Source: Campylobacter sp. (lineage in GTDB: Bacteria > Campylobacterota > Campylobacteria > Campylobacterales > Campylobacteraceae). From it: a stretch of DNA of 6,068 nt. The stretch covers positions 1 through 6,068 of the forward strand of contig JAFVMP010000013.1 of the NCBI GenBank assembly GCA_017506845.1. The letters run 5' to 3'. Numbering within the stretch: position 1 is the stretch's first letter; each line of letters begins with the position of its first letter. The notes under the pieces are model-generated. The model was not told where the DNA came from and searched no databases. It was given only the letters and a program-made list of their open reading frames with translations. Shown here one piece after another: positions 1 through 5,090 of the stretch. The translations under genes were made by a program, and so were the position numbers.

Positions 1-709
1 CTGGGATGTAAGCAGTGTAGTTAATATGAGTGAGATGTTTAGAGATTGCGCAAATTTCAATCAACCGCTTGATGGCTGGGATGTAAGCAGTGTAACTGAT
101 ATGAGTTATATGTTTCATGGTTGCAAAAATTTCAATCAACTACTTGATAACTGGAATGTAAGCAGTGTAACTAATATGAGTGAGATGTTTTATAATTGCT
201 ATAATTTCAATCAACCACTTGATAATTGGGATGTAAGCAGTGTGACTAATATGGGTAGTATGTTTAGAGGTTGCGAAAATTTCAATCAACCACTTGATAG
301 CTGGAGAGACAAACTATCTCAAGAGTTGATTAATAAGCTACCACTAAGATGCTTTGTAGAGAGAAAAATAGTAAATAATAAAACACGATACTATCCAAAA
401 ACAAGAAATGAATTAAGAAGTTTAGTAAGAGCAGAAAGTTTAAATTTAGGCGATATAGATACTAGCGCTATAACTGATATGAGTGAGTTATTTGATTGGA
501 ATAAGCGTAAAGATTTTAATGGTATAGATAGCTGGGATGTAAGTAGTGTAACTAATATGAGTAGGATGTTCTATAATTGCGAAAATTTCAATCAACCACT
601 GGATAACTGGGATGTAAGTAGTGTAACTAATATGAGTGAGATGTTTAGAGGTTGCGAAATCAATGATGAGAATAAGCCTAAATTTACTAAGATGGATGAA
701 GATGATTGA
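1..709 (+). CDS. DUF285 (BspA-like) repeat protein, 5' end outside window
   Basis: The reading frame is open from the window edge (codon 1 at position 2), so the ATG at 26 is an internal repeat methionine and the true start lies upstream. The protein consists of 25-residue DUF285 repeats with the pattern FNQPLDxWDVSSVTNMSxMF. Four units come first. A non-repeat stretch of about 77 codons (302-532) follows, ending in a cap-like segment around KTRNEL...DIDTSAITDMSELF. Two more units and the tail EINDENKPKFTKMDEDD complete it. The cap-like segment resembles the N-terminus of the small DUF285 gene at 2432, so this protein looks like two DUF285 blocks joined. DUF285 proteins are leucine-rich-repeat-like; some are surface proteins, but no export signal is visible here and the role is unknown. 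Compared with the 2432 gene, one extra T near 706 ends the protein early at TGA; without it the frame would continue to the ending DDEMPF. Confidence 0.9.
   Translation, partial: WDVSSVVNMSEMFRDCANFNQPLDGWDVSSVTDMSYMFHGCKNFNQLLDNWNVSSVTNMSEMFYNCYNFNQPLDNWDVSSVTNMGSMFRGCENFNQPLDSWRDKLSQELINKLPLRCFVERKIVNNKTRYYPKTRNELRSLVRAESLNLGDIDTSAITDMSELFDWNKRKDFNGIDSWDVSSVTNMSRMFYNCENFNQPLDNWDVSSVTNMSEMFRGCEINDENKPKFTKMDEDD
2..301 (+). repeat. 75-bp tandem coding repeat, four units
   Basis: The conserved Trp codon of each unit falls at 2, 77, 152, 227 and 302, an exact 75-base period. Units are highly similar at the DNA level, for example the shared stretches atgtaagcagtgt and atttcaatcaac. Such near-identity is a substrate for slippage or unequal recombination that changes repeat number without breaking the frame. 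Confidence 0.9.
533..656 (+). repeat. Second block of the 75-bp coding repeat (one full, one partial unit)
   Basis: The Trp codons at 533 and 608 are again 75 bases apart and in the same frame as the first block. The second unit passes into the shared C-terminal tail at about 657. Confidence 0.85.
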
Positions 710-764
710 GATGCCATTTTAAAGCTACTTACTTTGGTCTATTTATTAAAGCTTAGCAAACGCT
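657..764 (+). repeat. Direct repeat A, copy 1 (DUF285 3' end plus 3' tail)
   Basis: From the codons for INDENKPKFT through the stop and about 50 bases of noncoding tail, ending in gcttagcaaacgct, this segment is nearly identical to 2556-2674. Differences are a 9-base insertion in copy 2, a T insertion in copy 1 and a few substitutions. Homology extends well past the stop codon, so the whole 3' end was copied, not just a protein domain. Confidence 0.9.
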
Positions 765-786
765 TATAGTATTAGCTTTGCTAGGC
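751..786 (+). terminator. Possible hairpin after the DUF285 gene
   Basis: gcttagcaaa (751-760) pairs with tttgctaggc (777-786) as a 10-bp stem with one G-U pair, and two inner G-C pairs are possible. No good U-run follows, so an intrinsic terminator is only tentative. The rest of the gap, 787-843, holds nothing I can recognise. Confidence 0.35.
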
Positions 787-843
787 TTGGCCGATTTAAA
801 TCTTTATCGTTTCTTTATAATTAGAAATTGGCAATTGTGCTAT

Positions 844-1080
844 TTATGAGCTTATATTAGCCTCTAGTTTTAAAGCCATTTTATAAAGTTCTCTAAGCTT
901 TGTCGTAAATTCTCCGATTTTGCCACCATTTATCTCCTTGCCATCAGCTCTAATGACTGGCAAAAGGATTATAGTAGCAGCACTTATGAAGCACTCATCT
1001 GCATTATAGACTTCATCCATACTAAATTTATGCTCTTGTATTTGTAAGCCAATTTGCTTAGCTAAAGAGTATTTTTTAAG
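844..1080 (-). pseudogene. 3' remnant of a D-amino-acid aminotransferase gene
   Basis: Read on the minus strand, 1080-844 encodes 78 codons ending in TAA. From SLAKQIGL onward it matches the C-terminus of the intact aminotransferase at 4132-5004, including the identical run FSMDEVYNADECFISAATI. I count about 19 mismatches in about 188 bases, roughly 90% identity by eye, and about 8 amino-acid changes in 63 residues. The last dozen residues differ (MALKLEANISS against EILKAQAKMI). The catalytic lysine and most of the PLP site are missing, and there is no start codon, so it cannot be an active enzyme. Homology stops near 1068, just before the nuclease stop codon. The divergence suggests an allele from another strain or an old paralogue rather than a fresh copy. 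Confidence 0.88.
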
Positions 1081-2325
1081 CTATTTTTCTATAAGTTTTT
1101 TGTTTAATTTTTCTAAGACATCTTTTAAATTTTCCAAATCATTACAGATGTCCTTAACAATTTCACTAATAAATTCTTTATTCCTTAAATATTCTAAAAT
1201 CAAATCATCAGCAGTGCTAAATTTTTTATAATAACATGCCCACCATTTGCTTTTATTCCAACTTTTACAATACTTACTTTCTTTTACAATATTTTGAAAA
1301 CAATCATTATTTAATTCATTCTTTACTTTATTACTGCGTACTAGACCAAAATATATATTATTATATCCGTTTTGCGGTTCTATGCAATAATAAATATAAT
1401 TGCCATCGTGGTTTTCTTCATTATATCCGTTTAATTTTATAGAAAAAAATTTAAAAGGCTCTTTTATTTCGTGAAATTCTATTGTCCAATCTTTTGGATT
1501 TATTGTTGCTTGTAAAGTTTTATCAACTTTGCTAAACAATTCATTTAATAAATTTATTTTTGCGTTTTCAAACTCATTATGTATATTTAAACAAAGCTCA
1601 TAATTTTTTTTGATTTGTTCTATTATTAAGTTATTTTCCATTTTTTCTCCTTGATTTGTTAATTTTTTTACTGCTTTTTCGTATTGTGATATTAGCACAT
1701 TTAAATCGGTTAAATTAACAATTTCAATTTTTACTTTATTTAGCCACTTTAAAATATCATTACAAATTATATGTTTGTAAGGAATTTTATCATTGCCTTT
1801 TTCTAAAAAGCCATCTTTGATTTCAAAGCCATTTAAGCTTTTTTGGCTCGGTTTTTTACCATCATTAGGCGTAAGATATAAAACTAGAATTCTATCGTTA
1901 TCTAATGATGAATTTTTATTTTTAATAGTTTCTATATACCTATATATTTGCTTATCTTGGTCGCTGGCATCCCAAATTTTATTTTCTATGATTATGTGCT
2001 TATTGCCATCAGTGATATAAATATCTATGTTTTTATACTCTCTATACACTTGCGAGTTTAAGGTATCAAGCCCAAAATCATCTATACCACACACTTCTAT
2101 AAATTTATTTAAAAACAAATCACCTTGATAATGTAAGCCCTTAGGGTCAAGCAAAGAGGCTATAAATTTTGAATGTTTAACTTCTTTTGCCTCCAAAACA
2201 TCAAATACATTATAATCATGAATTCCACGAGCCCTACGCTCTTTTACCTTATTTTCATATTCTTTATAAGCCTTTTCAAACTCATCAAAAAACTTTTGAT
2301 ATTTTTCTTGTGTGGATTCGGTCAT
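1081..2325 (-). CDS. PD-(D/E)XK nuclease family protein (PDDEXK_4 type)
   Basis: This 414-residue protein has the layout of the PDDEXK_4 family. It begins with a charged helix (about 5-32), followed by the motif KHSKFIASLLDPKGLHYQGD (50-69). The catalytic core has Asp101 in NIDIYI, then Glu114 and Lys116 in IIIENKIW, and then DQDKQIYRY (122-130), whose Gln and Tyr residues are typical of the helix after the core. The C-terminal half (about 229-414) is lysine- and asparagine-rich with a WNKSKWW patch. The family's expected activity is metal-dependent DNA cleavage; its members are often orphan genes in defence or mobile regions, but the target here is unknown. No methyltransferase or helicase partner is present. 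The start is supported by AGGAG at 2331-2335. The stop directly abuts the aminotransferase remnant. Confidence 0.85.
   Translation of the reverse strand: MTESTQEKYQKFFDEFEKAYKEYENKVKERRARGIHDYNVFDVLEAKEVKHSKFIASLLDPKGLHYQGDLFLNKFIEVCGIDDFGLDTLNSQVYREYKNIDIYITDGNKHIIIENKIWDASDQDKQIYRYIETIKNKNSSLDNDRILVLYLTPNDGKKPSQKSLNGFEIKDGFLEKGNDKIPYKHIICNDILKWLNKVKIEIVNLTDLNVLISQYEKAVKKLTNQGEKMENNLIIEQIKKNYELCLNIHNEFENAKINLLNELFSKVDKTLQATINPKDWTIEFHEIKEPFKFFSIKLNGYNEENHDGNYIYYCIEPQNGYNNIYFGLVRSNKVKNELNNDCFQNIVKESKYCKSWNKSKWWACYYKKFSTADDLILEYLRNKEFISEIVKDICNDLENLKDVLEKLNKKLIEK
1639..1652 (-). promoter_or_regulatory. Internal Shine-Dalgarno and ATG inside the nuclease gene
   Basis: On the minus strand AAGGAG (1647-1652), five bases, then ATG (1639-1641) form a textbook start at codon 229, in frame with the nuclease. 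Initiation here would give a separate 186-residue C-terminal product lacking the catalytic core. The site could also be chance, because the encoded residues QGEKM simply spell it. Confidence 0.45.
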
Positions 2326-2330
2326 TTTAA

Positions 2331-2358
2331 CTCCTAAAAAAGATTTGTAATTTTACCA
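2331..2358 (-). promoter_or_regulatory. Promoter and ribosome binding site of the nuclease gene
   Basis: On the minus strand an extended -10 element TGGTAAAAT (2358-2350) lies upstream of AGGAG (2335-2331), which is five bases from the ATG. No clear -35 is seen, which is normal for sigma70 promoters in Campylobacter. Confidence 0.5.
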
Positions 2359-2403
2359 TAATTTTAAAAAATATAACGAGCAAAAGCGTTCGTATTTTTG
2401 TAT

Positions 2404-2409
2404 TATAAT
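2404..2409 (+). promoter_or_regulatory. -10 box of the small DUF285 gene
   Basis: TATAAT preceded by a T-run (atttttgtat) matches the Campylobacter sigma70 style. Transcription would start near 2416, leaving an A-rich leader of about 16 bases with no Shine-Dalgarno sequence before the ATG at 2432. Confidence 0.6.
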
Positions 2410-2431
2410 TGCAAAACCAAAAAATAAAAAA

Positions 2432-2632
2432 ATGAGCAAATACTCACTAAAAACAAAAGATGAGCTAATAGAGCTTGTAAACGATGTAAATTTGATTTTA
2501 AGTTATATAAATACTAGTAGTGTAACTGATATGAGTGATATGCTTCATGATTGCAAAATCAATGATGAGAATAAGCCTAAATTTACTAATATGTATGATT
2601 TGATGGATGAAGATGATGAGATACCATTTTAA
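2432..2632 (+). CDS. Small DUF285 protein with a single partial repeat
   Basis: The 66-residue product starts with a cap, MSKYSLKTKDELIELVNDV, then SYINTSSVTDMSDMLHDC, which is one DUF285 repeat core, and ends in INDENKPKFT...DEDDEIPF. The cap resembles the internal segment at about 395-480 of the left DUF285 gene, and the end is a near copy of that gene's C-terminus. It therefore has the beginning and end of a DUF285 protein with nearly all repeats missing. This looks like the product of repeat collapse, or a reserve template for recombination. A good -10 box lies just upstream, but no ribosome binding site is visible, so translation may be weak. No signal peptide is visible. The function is unknown. 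It is divergent from the nuclease gene, with 106 bases between the starts. Confidence 0.7.
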   Translation: MSKYSLKTKDELIELVNDVNLILSYINTSSVTDMSDMLHDCKINDENKPKFTNMYDLMDEDDEIPF

Positions 2633-2674
2633 AGCTACTTACTTTGGTCTATTTATTAAAGCTTAGCAAACGCT
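2556..2674 (+). repeat. Direct repeat A, copy 2 (DUF285 3' end plus 3' tail)
   Basis: This is the partner of 657-764. Identity runs through the stop codon and on to aaacgct, where it ends sharply. Beyond 2674 the two copies share nothing obvious. Confidence 0.9.
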
Positions 2675-2707
2675 AGTAAATAATATAATAGCTAAAATTT
2701 TGTTCAT
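2663..2707 (-). pseudogene. Cut-off signal-peptide start (14 codons)
   Basis: On the minus strand AAGGAG (2718-2713), five bases, then ATG open a frame reading MNKILAIILFTSVC and then TAA. Met-Asn-Lys plus a hydrophobic run is a classic Sec signal-peptide beginning, and the Cys recalls a lipoprotein although the lipobox is imperfect. The last four codons, including the stop, lie inside direct repeat A, so the real gene was most likely truncated when that repeat arrived. The alternative is a very small leader peptide. It sits downstream of dmeF on the same strand. Confidence 0.5.
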
Positions 2708-2742
2708 ATTTTCTCCTTGTTATTAAAATTAAGAATAATTTA

Positions 2743-2750
2743 CCCCCCCC
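2743..2750 (-). repeat. G8 homopolymer tract
   Basis: Eight C on the plus strand, G8 on the minus strand, lie about 36 bases upstream of the truncated signal-peptide start. Poly-G tracts of this length are classic slippage sites for phase variation in Campylobacter. The surroundings on the minus strand, AGTATA then G8 then TA, also resemble a G-tract operator of CsoR/RcnR-type regulators, and TATAGG could be a -10 box. Confidence 0.6.
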
Positions 2751-2795
2751 TATACTTAAAAAATACTTAATAGGGATATATAAATTTTACATAAT

Positions 2796-2826
2796 AAGAG
2801 AGAATTGCCTATTATAATTAACTCTT
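2796..2826 (-). terminator. Weak hairpin after dmeF
   Basis: aagag-ag-aatt and aatt-aa-ctctt form an interrupted 9-bp stem about 12 bases past the dmeF stop. It is A+T-rich and not followed by a solid U-run, so termination here is uncertain. Confidence 0.3.
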
Positions 2827-2837
2827 AAATTTTTAAT

Positions 2838-3746
2838 TTAATATTTTTTTGGATATATTTCCACTAGTATATGAACTAGCTCTTCATGCTTTGATAGCTC
2901 GTTTTTGATAAGATTTATATCAATTGGATCAATGGAATTTAGAGAGATTATACAAGTATATTTGTCATTTGCTACTTTTAGAAGGTGTAGATCTTTGATT
3001 TCTATATCACTTCTAAATAGGCGTAAAATATCTACCACTTCGCTAACTATTGGCTCATTCATATTAGCATCAAGTAGTATTTTGCCCGATTGTTTTAATA
3101 GCCCTATAGCCCACACTAATACCAAAATAGCACCAATAATCCCCATAAGTGGATCTAAAAAATCAGCTCCAAAAAGCAGCCCAAATCCCAAAGCCACAAT
3201 AGCCAAAATAGAAGTAAGCGCATCAGTAAGGACATGTATATAAGCAGCTTTTAAATTTAAATCATCGTGATGATGATGGTTATGATGATGATCGTGGCTA
3301 GACCTTAATAGCCAAGCACAGATTAAATTCACCATAAGTCCGATAATAGCTATCAAAATCGCCTCTTTATATGCTATGGATTCTGGATTTATAAACTTTA
3401 AAATAGAGTGATAAATCATCAAAAATGCAATCACTAAAAGCGACAAGGCACTAGTGTAACTAGCTAGAATTTCCATCTTATAAGTACCAAAACTAAATCT
3501 AGCATCGCTTTTATATCTATTTGACATAATATAAGCAAAATACGCTAGTCCAAGTGCTAATGCGTGAGAGCTCATATGCCAACCATCGGCTAGTAACGCC
3601 ATAGAATTAAAGTATATACCGCCTATAATTTCAGCTATCATCATAGATATTGTGATTATCATTGCATATAGCGTATTTTTCTTGGCGGTAAGATTAGCTG
3701 AGTGAAAATTGTGATTATGTGAAAAATTTAAAATATTATTATTCAT
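2838..3746 (-). CDS. dmeF: Cobalt/nickel efflux transporter DmeF (cation diffusion facilitator)
   Basis: This 302-residue inner-membrane protein exports divalent metal ions from the cytoplasm by proton antiport. Six membrane segments can be placed at roughly 26-46, 48-72, 92-114, 127-148, 165-190 and 196-217, followed by the cytoplasmic dimerisation domain (about 225-302). The transport site is visible as His57-xxx-His61 in helix 2 (LLADGWHMSSHA) and His171-xxx-Asp175 in helix 5 (YIHVLTDALTS). The ADGWHMSSH form is characteristic of the DmeF subgroup, known for Co and Ni efflux in Cupriavidus and rhizobia, rather than ordinary zinc CDFs. A His-rich loop (151-160) lies between helices 4 and 5, and the N-terminus adds His10, His12 and His15. 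The start is supported by AAGG six bases upstream. It is divergent from its likely repressor at 3817, across a shared operator. Metal preference is inferred. Confidence 0.9.
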   Translation of the reverse strand: MNNNILNFSHNHNFHSANLTAKKNTLYAMIITISMMIAEIIGGIYFNSMALLADGWHMSSHALALGLAYFAYIMSNRYKSDARFSFGTYKMEILASYTSALSLLVIAFLMIYHSILKFINPESIAYKEAILIAIIGLMVNLICAWLLRSSHDHHHNHHHHDDLNLKAAYIHVLTDALTSILAIVALGFGLLFGADFLDPLMGIIGAILVLVWAIGLLKQSGKILLDANMNEPIVSEVVDILRLFRSDIEIKDLHLLKVANDKYTCIISLNSIDPIDINLIKNELSKHEELVHILVEIYPKKY

Positions 3747-3773
3747 ATTTAACCTTTTTTAAAAAATATTATG

Positions 3774-3790
3774 ATACTATACCCCAGTAT
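3774..3790. promoter_or_regulatory. RcnR/DmeR-type operator in the divergent dmeF-dmeR promoter
   Basis: ATACT and AGTAT are inverted arms around a seven-base spacer ending in CCCC. Read on the minus strand the core is TACT-GGGGTAT-AGTA, close to the E. coli RcnR site TACT-G6-N-AGTA. It overlaps the likely plus-strand -10 TATAAC (3788-3793) and a possible minus-strand -10 TATAGT (3781-3776), so one bound tetramer could silence both genes until metal binds. Confidence 0.8.
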
Positions 3791-3816
3791 AACTTATAAA
3801 AAGATAAAGGAAAATT

Positions 3817-4089
3817 ATGGCTCACATAGTAGCAAATAAAGATAAGCTTCTTTTGCGTATTAAAAAGATAAAAGGGCAAATTTTAGCCTTAGAAAAGGCC
3901 TTAGAAGATGAGAAAGATTGCTTTAAAGTACTTCAGCAAATTAGTGCCGCAAGAGGCGCTATCACATCTTTGATGGCAGAAGTCTTGGATGGGCATATCA
4001 AAGAGCATCTTGGAAATAGCGTTAGCCAAGAGCAAAGAGAGCAAGAGATAGCAAATTTAACTTCGCTTTTAAAGAGTTTTTTTAAATAA
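3817..4089 (+). CDS. dmeR: RcnR/DmeR-type Co/Ni-responsive repressor (CsoR/RcnR family)
   Basis: This 90-residue all-helical protein belongs to the DUF156 (CsoR/RcnR/FrmR) family and probably acts as a DNA-binding tetramer. All four metal ligands of Ni/Co-sensing RcnR are present at the same numbering: His3 (MAH), Cys35 (EKDCFKVLQQ), His60 and His64 (LDGHIKEHL). FrmR-type formaldehyde sensors carry Glu at position 64 and CsoR copper sensors lack His3, so cobalt or nickel is the better prediction. Basic residues of helix 1 (RIKKIKGQ) should contact the operator. AAGGA lies five bases before the ATG. It is divergent from dmeF with 70 bases between them, a DmeR-DmeF pairing known from rhizobia although there the genes form one operon. 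Metal binding should release it and induce both genes. Confidence 0.88.
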   Translation: MAHIVANKDKLLLRIKKIKGQILALEKALEDEKDCFKVLQQISAARGAITSLMAEVLDGHIKEHLGNSVSQEQREQEIANLTSLLKSFFK

Positions 4090-4091
4090 TT

Positions 4092-4126
4092 TTTAAAGGG
4101 TAAAATAGTCTATTTCACCCTTTAAA
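4092..4126. terminator. Bidirectional terminator between dmeR and dat
   Basis: tttaaagggtaaaata (4092-4107) pairs with tatttcaccctttaaa (4111-4126) around a three-base loop, a 16-bp stem with one mismatch. It lies just past the dmeR stop and six bases from the convergent dat stop. The A/T arms can supply U-rich flanks for both directions. Confidence 0.75.
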
Positions 4127-4131
4127 TTCTC

Positions 4132-5004
4132 TTATATCATTTTGGCTTGGGCTTTTAAAATCTCTTTATAAAGTTCTCTAAGCTTTGTCGTAAATGATCC
4201 GATTTTGCCGCCATTTATGGCCTTACCATCAGCTTTAATGACTGGCAAAAGGATTATAGTAGCAGCACTGATAAAGCACTCATCTGCATTATAGACTTCA
4301 TCCATACTAAATTTACGCTCTTCTATTTTCAATCCGATCTCTTTTGCTAAATTTAATAATCTTTGGCGTCTAATTCCTGGCAAAATTTCATTAGATAGCG
4401 GTTTGGTAATAAGTGCGCCATCTTTTATGATAAATGCGCTGCTACTGCCAGCCTCAGTTACATATCCATCTTCTACCATAAAGCACTCATCAGCTCCAGC
4501 TATTGTAGCTTGATTTTTAGCATAGCATTGGCCTAGTAGCGAGATAGACTTTATATCTCGTCTTTTCCATCTGATATCTGGAGTTGAGATTATAGTAATT
4601 CCGCTTTTTGCCCCTGGATGTTCTAATACGCTATCACTAAAGGCAAATGCCATAACTGTTGGCGTTATATTGCTTACAAAGCTAAAATCCCTTTGAGCAA
4701 CTCCACGAGTAATTTGGATATATAATCCTCCTTCTTGGAGTGAGTTTATTTGTATTAATCTATTTAATATAGTTTCAAATTCATTTGTAGAATATGGCAA
4801 GCTAAGATCAATCTCGTTTAAGCTTCGTTTAAATCTATCCCAAAAGCCTTGCTTTTCAACTATAGTTGAATTAATTACTGGCACAACCTCATAAATTCCA
4901 TCGCCAAAGATAAATCCACGATCAAATATGCTGATTTTAGCACTATCTTTGTCTATAAAATCACCATTTAAAAAGACCTTTTGCATCGATATTAATACTG
5001 CCAT
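4132..5004 (-). CDS. dat: D-amino-acid aminotransferase (PLP fold type IV)
   Basis: This 290-residue class IV aminotransferase is normal in length for the family and cytoplasmic. It should interconvert D-alanine and 2-oxoglutarate with pyruvate and D-glutamate, feeding peptidoglycan precursors. Visible landmarks are FDRGFIFGDGIYEV (27-40), YIQITRGVAQRDFSF (95-109, the D-aminotransferase form of this motif), Lys152 in DIKSISLL as the Schiff-base lysine, Glu184 with the PLP-phosphate loop AGSSSA (185-190), and the C-terminal SAATIILLPV. Branched-chain aminotransferase (IlvE) is the main alternative, but the TRG-xx-RDF segment favours D-substrates. The start has AGGAG five bases upstream; Met7 has no such site. 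A minus-strand -10 TAAAAT (5036-5031) gives a leader of about 20 bases. Its last ~70 codons are duplicated as the remnant at 844-1080. Confidence 0.85.
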   Translation of the reverse strand: MAVLISMQKVFLNGDFIDKDSAKISIFDRGFIFGDGIYEVVPVINSTIVEKQGFWDRFKRSLNEIDLSLPYSTNEFETILNRLIQINSLQEGGLYIQITRGVAQRDFSFVSNITPTVMAFAFSDSVLEHPGAKSGITIISTPDIRWKRRDIKSISLLGQCYAKNQATIAGADECFMVEDGYVTEAGSSSAFIIKDGALITKPLSNEILPGIRRQRLLNLAKEIGLKIEERKFSMDEVYNADECFISAATIILLPVIKADGKAINGGKIGSFTTKLRELYKEILKAQAKMI

Positions 5005-5030
5005 CTATGCTCCTTTTTTAAATTTGAGAT

Positions 5031-5039
5031 ATTTTATCA
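5031..5039 (-). promoter_or_regulatory. Extended -10 of dat
   Basis: TGATAAAAT on the minus strand has the TG extension and a -10-like TAAAAT. It sits 27-35 bases upstream of the dat ATG, ahead of its AGGAG site. Confidence 0.5.
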
Positions 5040-5059
5040 GTTTTTGACTAATTTTTAGA

Positions 5060-5065
5060 TATAAT
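5060..5065 (+). promoter_or_regulatory. -10 box of the 172-residue membrane protein gene
   Basis: TATAAT follows a T-run (aatttttaga), as usual for Campylobacter sigma70. Transcription would start near 5072, about 19 bases before the first ATG. Confidence 0.6.
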
Positions 5066-5090
5066 GCAGAATTTAAATTTTTAAAAAAGT

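Noticed and set aside
26..28. ATG at 26 as the start of the left DUF285 gene
   Set aside because: The frame is open to the window edge and the upstream codons WDVSSVVN are part of a repeat unit, so the gene begins outside the window.
2..301. 75-bp repeats as a possible CRISPR array
   Set aside because: The units are contiguous, without unique spacers, and encode an in-frame 25-residue DUF285 repeat.
1236..1442. 68-codon plus-strand ORF inside the nuclease region
   Set aside because: It is antisense to the nuclease, has low-complexity Tyr/Asn-rich composition and no ribosome binding site.
1793..2020. 75-codon plus-strand ORF with a hydrophobic product
   Set aside because: It is antisense to the catalytic core of the nuclease; the hydrophobic character comes from the complement of Lys/Asp/Asn codons.
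2905..3243. 112-codon plus-strand ORF
   Set aside because: It is antisense to dmeF, a well-recognised transporter, and has no family resemblance.
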